A DNA stretch of 41,447 nucleotides from Brachionus koreanus (lineage: Eukaryota; Rotifera; Eurotatoria; Ploima; Brachionidae): NCBI GenBank assembly GCA_016987375.1, contig PJRA01000051.1, positions 631,825 through 673,271 of the forward strand. Direction: 5' to 3'. How positions within the stretch are numbered: the stretch's first letter is position 1; each line of letters begins with the position of its first letter. Shown one piece after another: positions 30,548 to 40,378 of this stretch. A program made the translations under genes and the position numbers. The notes below the pieces were generated by a model. That model was not told the DNA's origin, did no database searches, and saw only the letters and a program-made list of their open reading frames with translations.

Positions 30548-33500
30548 ATGAGGCTTAGATTTCTATTTCTCTATGTATTAATAGCGGCAGTCAGTGCTCA
30601 GGACATAACCGAATTGCCGGACGACTACTTGGACCCAGCTGACATAGCCGAGTACCGACTAAGTCAATTGAAAGAGCAGCAACTGTCCGACACAAGCACT
30701 GAACCGATCACAGAAGAAGAACAAACGACCGATGCCATTATCACAGAGCAATTTGACGTTGACACTGAACCGATGCTGACCGAGATTGATACCACCACCG
30801 AGAGCACTTTAGATGTCTCAAGTCCCGAGACGAGCCAACAACAAGTTCTTTTGGATTCAACCACAGCTCAAATCAAGTCTACTGCTGAAGAAATTGAAAG
30901 CGAAACAACAGAGAGCACCGCTGCCACTAGGACCACAACGCCAAATAAAAACGAAATCAGCTTAACTATCAAGTCAAGCGAGTATGAGGAAATTCTAATT
31001 GAAAGATCAGATGATGAATCTCTAACTCAAACAATAAATATTTTATCTTTGAATAGAAATTATCAAATTGAATTAAGAGTGGTAACAGAAGGCCGTCATT
31101 TGGACTTTGGCCAATGTGCTATATCAAAAAGATCAGATTGTTTAAAAAGCTATATAGAAATACTTGAATCAAATAGTGTAATAAATATAAAAAAGTATAT
31201 GCTGCCGTTTGATGTTAAACTAAGACTAAGACAAATAATAAGCGGATGTGACTCGATAAGTCGAATAAGAGACATTAATTTAGAGGACAAAATGGCAAAC
31301 ATTTACCACAATTCAGACCATGATTGTATATATAGAATTAAAAATGTTGATTTAATCAAATCGATGATGTCAATGAGAGTTGTATCGTTTCCGGTACATG
31401 AAGACCGAATATGTCATGCTACTATGCATATAACTACTACTAATAATTTGGATAATAAAAACGAATACTTGACACAGGCAGAGTTTGAGAGTTCACAATC
31501 GCTGAAACAATTTGACCAAGGCATACTAATTGGTTCTAGATTTGTTCTGCTCAAGTTGATCAATTGTTTCGAGAACAACGAGCCGATTGAGATTGCTGTT
31601 GACAATGTTAGGCGAAGTGTTAAAGAGATTCGAATGGCCGAGGCCGAGAACAAATACTATCACAGATTGGATTCGGCTTTGATCACATCTCCCAAGTTAG
31701 ACTCGAATCTATTGTTCGAATTGGACAATAGAGACCCGAGAAATAAAATTGCCTTTAAATTGACTGAGTACAAAACAAAAAATTTGTGTGATGATAAAAA
31801 AAATTCTTCTCTAATTACGGTTTATGGTCTAAATCAATTTGATCAGATGTTTGTCAAACAATTTACACCATGTAAATTTGACAATCGAATTTATGAGCTT
31901 AGAGGATTTAGAAAAGTTTATGTTCAGCTAACTAGAGAGCCGTATCAGCCTACTGGAAATCCGATACCTGATAATTTTGTCATGGAATTTAATCTAAGAA
32001 TTATTAAGAGTAATTTTTTTCTATTTTTAATTTTTCAGAAATTGTAGGCTACGAAAATTGTAGCTACAAAATTGTAGGCTACGAAAAATGTAGCTACAAA
32101 ATTGTAGGCTACGAAAATTGTAGCTACGAAAATTGTAGCTACAAAATTGTAGGTTACGAAAATTGTAGCTACAAAATTGTAGGCTACGAAAATTGTAGCT
32201 ACAAAATTGTAGGCTACGAAAATTGTAGCTACAAAATTGTAGGCTACGAAAATTGTAGCTACAAAATTGTAGGCTACGAAAATTGTAGCTACAAAATTGT
32301 AGGCTACGAAAAATGTAGCTATGAAAGTTGTAGGCTACGAAAAATGTAGCTGTGAAAGTTGTAGGCTACGAAAAATGTAGGGAAAAGAAAATATGAAAAG
32401 AAAAATTATGTATTTTTAAAAAAACTAAATTTAAAAATTAATTTTATTTATTTATAAAGAAATGTATCGTTTGTACACAAACGAAATCGGTTATTTTTCA
32501 AGTGATACTGAATTAGCTGGTTCTGACTTGCGCAACGTTCAAATGGACTTTGATTTTCATGCTCAACTAGGCTCTCGCATAGTGCTCAACATAACAAAAT
32601 ACTCGAACGGCAAACAATCCGAAGACATTGATTGTCAAGATTACATAATTATTAAACTTAACCGAACAACAAATCGAATCGATGCTCAAATTGAAAAAAA
32701 TCCAGTAATTTGTTCATTCATAGAAAATTTTCAAGTATTTTCAAGTTTATCGAATCGTCTGCTGGTAACGTTCATATTCAGCGAGCTTAGACAGTCCGAA
32801 AGTGAAATAACACAGCCTCAAATTGAGTTTTTCTACTACACAGAACCACTATGTGACAACTATTACACAAGAATTAGCAAAGACCTAATTTCCTATTCGA
32901 GCTTAGACTCACTTCACTCAAACGATTTGTCCGAAAACATAAATTGCCGCAACACCATCAAGCTAAAGCATACTAGGAGAATCGTACTGTACAACATTAA
33001 CTGGCTGACCACTTTCAATCAACTAGACAATGGCATCAGCTACTGGAACGGTCAGAGCATGTGTCAAAATGCCGACAGTCTCATTATAAACAACCAAAAT
33101 CCAAAATACAACGATTCATTAGATAATCAATACTGCATGGACAATCCATTCAACTCTTTTTTGTCCGAGACAAATATTTTGTATCTTAATTTCAAGCGAT
33201 CAACTAGGCCAACTCATTTGATAAAACCATTAATATTTGACATTGGCTATTTTAGCTACAAATATTTGTACACAGAAGTTGACTCGGGCATCAATGTCGA
33301 CTTTGCTCAGATCATACCAGACAATGTGGCTAACACAACTAGAATTGAAATAATACCAATTAAAATTAAGCTAAAAAACAACGACAGATACATATATCCG
33401 GTGATTAGCGATTGCTTTACAGATGTCAAGTCTGGTATGATTATGATACGCACTAGTCAAAAGTCCATTCCATTCAAGCTTGTTTGTCATGGCCAAACGT

Positions 33501-36500
33501 ACACAATTTTGTCATCGACTATGGACAATGAAATTTTAATTGAACTAATAAATGTGAATTTGGACGATTTGAGACAAGTTAAATTTACGCTCAATTACAC
33601 ATTGCCCAAAAGAGTCATGACTGAGCAAAGAGCAACTTTTGAAACAAATGACTTTAAACATTTGTATTTGAATACTAAACGAGAATCGGTTGAGTATTTT
33701 TTTGAGATTAAATTGGACGATAATCAAATGGTTAGACTTAGTGTTGACGAGCTAAAAAATGATTTTGCAATTAGTGAATTTACTATCATTGATGCCAATA
33801 AAGGTACTTTTTCTTTAATTTATTTTTAATTTCTGTTCAAAGCTTTAAAAAAAAAAAATTTAATTAACAATATAATTTTATTAAACAAATATACTGTATT
33901 TACATATTAAAATTTAAAGAAAAAATTTAGCTGCTTTTTTTTTTGTTGAATGGGACCTATTTCAAATCGATCTCTATAATTGTTTAAATTATCTCTTAAA
34001 AAAAATTTCAGATACTTTTTCAAGTTCATTTATTATTTCTTACAGCAATTGCTATCAAATGTTTGCAAGTCCAATTTCCCTTCTTCCTTAATTCAGCAAC
34101 TTCAGTAATATCATTGTCTGATAAAGAGTCTTGAGATTTGTATTGTTGAAATTTAATAAACAGTGATTCATCACGAATTCATCTTAACTTTTTAAATTTT
34201 ACATGTATTCTCAACCGGATTTCATTATCAAATTTTTTTTAATTTATTTATTTGTTTCCTAATAAATAAAATATAATAAAAATAATTATTAAAAAAAAAC
34301 AAAAATTAAATATATATTTAAAGAAAATAAAGAGTTAAAGTAAATTACATATGTTTAAATATTTTATGTCTCAGGAAAATAAGAAGAAGCAGTAAGGTAA
34401 CAATTACACATTGAAGTAGTAGGATATTCAATTTATCTTGTCTTATCGTGAATGAATGAACGGTTTTGTGTGGAATACACAAAGGACTGCAGGACAATTT
34501 TCCTTTATCACGGTATTACAATATTAGCTTTTTTTCTTGAAACAATTAATTCAAGTTACCCAAATACAGTCATCCGTGGGGAAGCTGTACATGTTCTGCC
34601 TTTATCTAACTCTGTTGTAATGCAATATTTATTAGTTTCTACTTTAATTAACGGATTACTTATAGCTGCTTTGCTAGCATACCTATTAGTGAGAGACATT
34701 GAACGCTGCTTTATAGATTCTAGTCTGGCAAGTTCATAAAGACTATTAATTGGTGTATTTATTGATTTGTTAAAGGAAAAGCTTTTCTTTGTATTGATTC
34801 AAGAATATCTTCTTCTAATCGGATCTTCTAATCTAATGAGAAAAGAATACATCTTCTAGTCCTAAAAAAAAATTTTTTGCTGGCATTTAATTACCAAAAA
34901 AAAATTTCCCAAGAAATATTTAGATTTTTATTGAACAGTTTTGAAATAAATAAAATGATTTTTGATTAAAAAAAAATTTTATGAATGAAAAAAAAATTTC
35001 TTTATTATTAATTAACTAAAATTTTTTAATTTAATAAATAAACTAAATTTTCTTTTTGTCTAAAGATGAAATATTATACGAACAAATTGAACTTATCGAA
35101 AACTTTAAATTGAACAATAGAGCCACCTATCTATTTTCGTCAAACTGGATTCGAATTGTTTTCAAGCACATGAAAGAAAGCAATTCAAAACTGTCCAAAT
35201 ATCCCTATATGCGTTGTTCATACAAAGCGGAGCCTAAAGTTTTTGCTGTGACACAGACATCGGAATTGTCTTTGACCAACACAATAACACGCAACATAAT
35301 ACCATGGCTATTTTTGGCACCACAAGATCACATGATCGTTGTCAAACTTCTAAACTACACTACCAAAGGTCAAGGTCAACTAAAATTCGAATTGCTAAAC
35401 GATGGCTATTCGGCAAATGGTGAATACTATTTTTATCTAAAGCCTAGTCAAAGCCTGGACCGAGAGGCCGAAATTGTAATGAGCAAAGATAACATGCTGC
35501 GCATTGAGTATTCATCAGCCGGATTCAGTGACATGTTCAGACTTGAATATTCAATTATGAGACGTGTTCTAACTCAACCAAGTGGATTGATAACAAACAT
35601 ATACAACAATTATACAACACCAGTGATTTATGTACCTATGCTCACTGATCAACGATGGGTTATACGCGCTCCTTATTCAAAAAAAATTCAAGTTTTCACC
35701 AGATTTATTGACTTGCTTAATGAAGAACCTTGCTCAAAAGTATCGGTTGATTTCTATGAGGCCAATTCAACTCTGATTGATTCAAAATGTGGTCATTTGT
35801 ATTTTAAAAATTTGATTGATATTGATAAAATGCCAAAATTTGTTTCGAAATCAAGCCAAGTAAATGTTAAGTTTGTATCGCAACGAGTGCCAGAAGTAGT
35901 ATTTTTTAATCAACCGCCACAACTCGAGCTCTACAAAGGATTTTCTTTTTTTTATGCTTTCGAAGAACAGCCAGGTGATTGCTACTTTCAAATGAAAAAC
36001 AATTTGACTTGTGGATACAAAAACATTGCTGGTAATCCGTGGATTGTTTCTGGAGATTCGCAGCCAAACACAAGAAACGAGCTTTCTAGCTATGACGACT
36101 ACTTTTGCTCAATGTGTTACCTGAATGCTAAAATACCAATACAAAGTGAGAGTGGCGACAAAAAATCTGTCTTATTAAGTCCTAGAATAGATCGATCTAG
36201 ACGAAGTCTTAAATTTATCTATAAAGTAAAAAATTCAGGTGTTCTCAAAGTCAAGTTAATTCTTGAAAAAGAATATGAATTGTTTGATAAAGAGGCTTTA
36301 GATTGGGCAAATACAATTGCCGAGTTTAATGAGACAAATATTTGGAAAATTGCCAGAGTTGGTCTAGATGCATTTGACGATTTTCGGCTTGCGTTTGTGT
36401 TTGAACAAACTGTTGATTCGTTTAGACCAGCCGAGGCCAGTTTGGACAATATTGAACTATTCGAACAGGACTATGAATGTTCAGTACACAGAGACTCTTC

Positions 36501-39500
36501 TTGCACCAAACCAGATCTAAATAATCAATGCCAAAAATATGTCAGTCCGTGTGAATTCAACTTGTGTCTAAATGACGCAATTTGTATCAACAAATTCAAC
36601 ACAAGCCACAATTCCGATCAATATGAATGTTTGTGCACTTATGGATATACTGGTTAGTTAACATTTTGTGACAGAAATTAATCTTTAACAATAGAAAGTC
36701 CGAAGGTTTTTGGACCTTTTTTTAAAAATTAAAAAAAAAATTCTATGCCTTTTAAAAACTCAAAAAAAAGTATTTTGTAATTTTGAAACAAAAAAAATCT
36801 AAAATTAAAAAAGTTTTTTTTCTAGCGATCTAAAAGTCGTTCTGATCTTTAAATTTTGTCTGTGCAAAAACTACATATTTATTTTGCACATTTGCAGAAT
36901 TTTTGCACAGACTAAATTTAAAGATTAGAACGACTTTTAGATCGCTAGAAAAAAAACTTTTTTAATTTTAGATTTTTTTTTGTTCCAAAATTCACAATGG
37001 CGCATTTTGTTCCTAAATATTAAACAATTTAAATTAACTAAATTTGAAATTTTGATTAATAATTAGCCGGACTTTTATGAGTTAATAGATAAAAAATTTA
37101 AAATTTTACATATATTTATTTGTTCTAAAAAAAAAATTCTAGGAAAATATTGTGAGAGTAGAATAAATGCTTGTGAAGTGCCAGGCTATCACAAATGTTC
37201 ATCTAATTCAACTTGTGTAGCTTCGGACGAAATGCTAATGGAATATGCATGCAAATGTGACGAGGGCTTTCACGGCAAATATTGTGACAAACAATTTGAG
37301 CCTTGTCGTCAATTAGAAAACCCTTGTAATCAAAAAACCGGCCAGGGTGTATGCATAAATGCAGCTAGTATGAACAAACCAAAGAATTTTGTGTGTCAAT
37401 GTTCTCCAATGTACACTGGTGAAAATTGTGAATATGTCATTGAAGACAAGTGCTTAAATTCTGAATGTAACAAGTACGATCCAAAAGCAGTGTGTATTGA
37501 ATTAGAAGATAGATTTGTGTGCAAGTGTTCGAGTGGCTTTGACGGACCAGAATGTCGTAACATAGACGATTGTGCTGCAAACCCGTGTCAGAACAATGCA
37601 ACATGCATTGATGGCATTAACAAGTTTACTTGTGTTTGTGATGATTTGTACGAAGGAAAGTATTGTGAGGAATCGCGAATGTGCAATTTATGCGACATGA
37701 AAGGAACACTTTACTGCAAAGATGAGTGTGTGTGCCGTGAAACTCACACAGGGCCATTTTGTGAACAAGAGATCGATCCGTGTTCAAGCTTGCCGTGCTT
37801 AAACGGCGATTGTAACAGCAATTTAACTACCGGTGATTTTGAGTGCATGTGCTATTATGGTTGGAAGGGCAAAGTATGCTCAGAAAAAGCAGAGTTGTGT
37901 GACCTAGAACCATGCCAAAATGGCGCTACGTGCATTATTGAAATGGACCATCTAACCAAAGAGAAAAACTATTTTTGCAAATGTGCCGATGGATATAGAG
38001 GCAAAGACTGTGAGATTTTGATTGACATGTGTCAGGAGGGCATACGCTGTCAAAACGGCGGCTCTTGTCTTTCTACTTTAAACAATTTTACCTGTGTTTG
38101 TCCTGCTGGCTACACCGGTAAATTCTGTGAAGTACCAATTGATAACTGCATTGGTTCAAAATGTGTCCATGGATCCACTTGTGTATCTGTGATGAACAGC
38201 TACATATGCAAATGTCCTCCAGGATTTTCTGGACGTTATTGTGACGAAGAGGAAGATAAATGCTTGAAAAACGAATGCCAAAATGGAAGATGTATACCAA
38301 ACGAACTAGACAATGACTATAGGTGCAATTGTCTTAGAGGGTATACTGGAAAATACTGTGAGATTAATATAGACGATTGTGAGTCTAATCCGTGTCAAAA
38401 TGGAGCACGATGTGTCGATTTGCTAAATTCCTACGAGTGTTTATGTCCTCAAAATTACACAGGCCGAAATTGTGAGACCACATTCAATTACTGTTCATGG
38501 CCAGAAACAAGCTGCAGTTTAACTCACACAAAACGTTGCATTCCAATACCAGGCGGAAACAAATGTGAATGTCTGCCCAGATACACAGGACCCAAATGCG
38601 AGACTCAGATTGACATATGCGACCATTTAAAACCATGCAGAAATGGCCAATGCCGTTCACTCGGACCAAACGATTACATTTGTGAAAACTGTGACAAAGG
38701 CTACTATGGAAAAAATTGCAGCGAAATGATTGATTATTGCAGACCGGTAAACCCGTGCAAGAATGGTGGCACATGCATGTTCGAGGCAAGAGGATACTTT
38801 TGCAAGTGTAAAAGTGGTTACATGGGCAAAAACTGCGAGGAAAAAATTAGCTTGCCATGTTTGTACAACAAGTGCAAAAATAATGCTACATGTATAGCCA
38901 ATGGTGATGGATATAAATGCGAATGTGATTCGATGCATGAGGGCCAGTATTGTGAAAGAAAGAAGAGCAATTCTTGCAATGATATGCCATGCGATGGATA
39001 TTGCGTTAATGGTAAATGTGAATGTGACCCAAGGATTATATTTTGCAAGAAAAATTCTGAGTGTCGCGACATTAAGTGCATGAATGGTGGTACATGTGTT
39101 GATGTTATTCGTGGTGAGAACACTTTTGGCATGTGCATTTGTCCGCCTGGATTAGTTGGCAAATATTGTGAACAATCAATCTTTTGCAATTCTAGCAAAG
39201 TGCAGCCTTGCGGATCGCATAGTCAGTGCGCAACTGTTAATCAGACTTATGAGTGTCAATGTGAAAAGCCTTTTGTCGGACATGGATGCAATAAAAGTAG
39301 CATAATTAATTTAAAGCACTCTGGATTATTTTTATTTAATTTTTATTGTAGAAATGTCCGATTACTTGCCCCCATATGAGAAATTTTTGAAACAAGAAAG
39401 ACTAATGAATGAAAAAACAAACTGTAAATTTGGTAAGAGTAAAGAAAGTAAAATATTGATTGGCATGGTCGCACTTGGCTTCATTATATGCATGGTTATC

Positions 39501-39765
39501 GGATTTTTGATCGGTCATTTTTCAATACTTTCGTACAAAAAGTAAATTGAGAATAATTTTTTTTGATTCAAGTGAAATAAATTTTGTGTTTTTAAGAAAA
39601 ATTGAGCAGTCAAATATGAGAAATACTTCGAGGTTTAGTGAAGTATCGACCAATGACTCCATGAACTATATGCCCAAAACGCCGCTAGTCAAAAGTCGTT
39701 CAACAAACATGATGCACAAATCGCCCGGAGCTTTTTCCATTCCACGACCCTCGGTTCGTCTCTAA
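30548..39765 (+). CDS. Giant single-pass membrane protein: Thr-rich stalk, CUB-like modules, MAM-like domain, about 19 EGF modules
   Basis: Six exons: 30548-32009, 32460-33803, 35066-36652, 37143-39296, 39352-39541 and 39597-39765. They join in frame to 2301 aa. Signal peptide MRLRFLFLYVLIAAVSAQ, then TELPDDYLDPADIAEY and a Thr/Glu-rich stretch to about 135. Residues 140-1230 are diverged; blocks such as ISYWNGQSMCQNADSLIINN and the later YCMDN suggest degenerate CUB domains. About 1238-1408 looks MAM-like (PGDCYFQMKNNLTCGY, SVLLSPRID, then ASLDNIELFE). From 1424 to 2180 there are about 19 EGF modules, several calcium-binding (IDDCESNPCQNGARCVDLLN). The TM is at 2217-2236 (ILIGMVALGFIICMVIGFLI), followed by a 63-aa Ser/Thr- and Lys/Arg-rich tail. 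No DSL, LNR or laminin-G domain is seen, so it is not Notch, Delta or Crumbs. It is a surface adhesion or signalling receptor of unknown ligand. Three of its introns hold repeats. Splice phases are 1,1,1,1,2. Confidence 0.88.
32038..32382. repeat. 29-bp tandem repeat in intron 1 of the EGF receptor gene
   Basis: About eleven copies of a unit made of two similar halves, AAAATTGTAGGCTACG and AAAATTGTAGCTACA. Most units in the middle are identical; the last two drift (TAGCTATGAAAGTTG, TAGCTGTGAAAGTTG). GTAGCTAC is self-complementary, so each unit can base-pair locally. The array fills most of the 450-base intron and starts 28 bases after the donor. Confidence 0.95.
34026..34180 (-). pseudogene. 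Possible SWIM-finger (MULE-type) remnant
   Basis: The minus-strand frame reads IRDESLFIKFQQYKSQDSLS, DNDITEVAELRKKGNWTCKH, LIAIAVRNNK and a stop. The end NWTCKHLIAIAVR fits the CKH half of a SWIM zinc finger, as found at the C-terminus of MULE transposases. The matching upstream CxC is not seen. Confidence 0.35.
34452..34739 (+). other. Orphan 95-codon reading frame inside intron 2
   Basis: An ATG-initiated frame with balanced amino-acid composition, unlike translated A/T-rich DNA: MNERFCVEYTKDCRTIFLYH, then SSYPNTVIRGEAVHVLPLSN, then a hydrophobic segment VSTLINGLLIAALLAYLLV followed by RDIERCF. It looks like a fragment of a real membrane-associated protein. A TGA sits immediately upstream, so it is not an extension of a longer frame on that side. 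I do not recognise the family. It could be part of an unfamiliar mobile element, a nested gene or a captured fragment. Confidence 0.4.
36779..36992. mobile_element. Hairpin MITE in intron 3 of the EGF receptor gene
   Basis: The left arm (36780-36871) and right arm (36901-36992) are reverse complements over about 92 bases with only a few mismatches. Landmarks are CTAGCGATCTAAAAGTCGTT on the left and AACGACTTTTAGATCGCTAG on the right; CTGTGCAAAAA near the loop is matched by TTTTTGCACAG. The loop is about 30 bases. It makes up nearly half of the 490-base intron. Confidence 0.92.
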
Positions 39766-40378
39766 GCCACAAACTATTTATTTTAATTTTTTTATTTTAA
39801 ATTGTATTTACTGAATTTTAGCAGTTTTTTTTTATGTATTTTTTTTTAGAAATTTTAAAAAATTTTTAGCCAGTTTTATTCAAAGACTTTAAAAAACATA
39901 ATCGAGATTAAATTTTGTTTTTTTATTTTTTAACCACAATTCGGATCAAATATTTTATTTAAAATGAATAAAAAAATTTTATTACTATTATCAACTACTA
40001 ATCTTATTCAAATGATGTGAATAATATTATTATTTAATGTGTTAAAAATTTTTTAAAGTATCACATAAATATTTTATATGTCACAAAAAATTCAAACTAA
40101 TGGCTGAATTCAATCGAATTCGGTAAAACAAATTAAATGATCAAATAAAATTATTAGACTTGTGTTTTAGTCCCAAGTTAAAGTCACTTTTATTAAAGTT
40201 TTATTAAATTACTTTGCATTTCACAAATAAATTTTCATTAATAGTAGAGTTTTACTTTTTTTTTACCGATATTATCCAGTCTATTTTTGAACTGATTTAT
40301 CTTTATTTTGGTCTTACTGGTTATTGTTTTTTTTTAATTCTTTATTTTTTTTCGTTTGGGATAAAGAAATTTGCTAGA
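39766..40378. other. AT-rich spacer downstream of the EGF receptor gene
   Basis: No gene seen up to the next plausible start at 40379. Bases 40250-40366 contain acceptor-like (TATCCAG) and donor-like (CTGGTTATTG) sites and could hold a small upstream exon of the next gene. The direct join I tried there gives a stop. Confidence 0.4.

Larger units (their letters stand above)
33804..35065. other. Intron 2 of the EGF receptor gene, enlarged
   Basis: A 1.26-kb intron (GTACTT donor, TCTAAAG acceptor). It holds a possible MULE SWIM-finger remnant on the minus strand (34026-34180) and an intact 95-codon plus-strand frame (34452-34739) of unknown origin. Both are less A/T-rich than the rest. Confidence 0.65.

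Noticed and set aside
38088..39198. Several minus-strand frames over the EGF exons
   Set aside because: They are antisense shadows of the Cys-rich coding sequence.
30548..39765. Notch, Delta/Jagged or Crumbs identity for the EGF receptor
   Set aside because: No LNR, DSL or laminin-G domains and no ankyrin-containing or PDZ-binding tail. The EGF count alone is not diagnostic.
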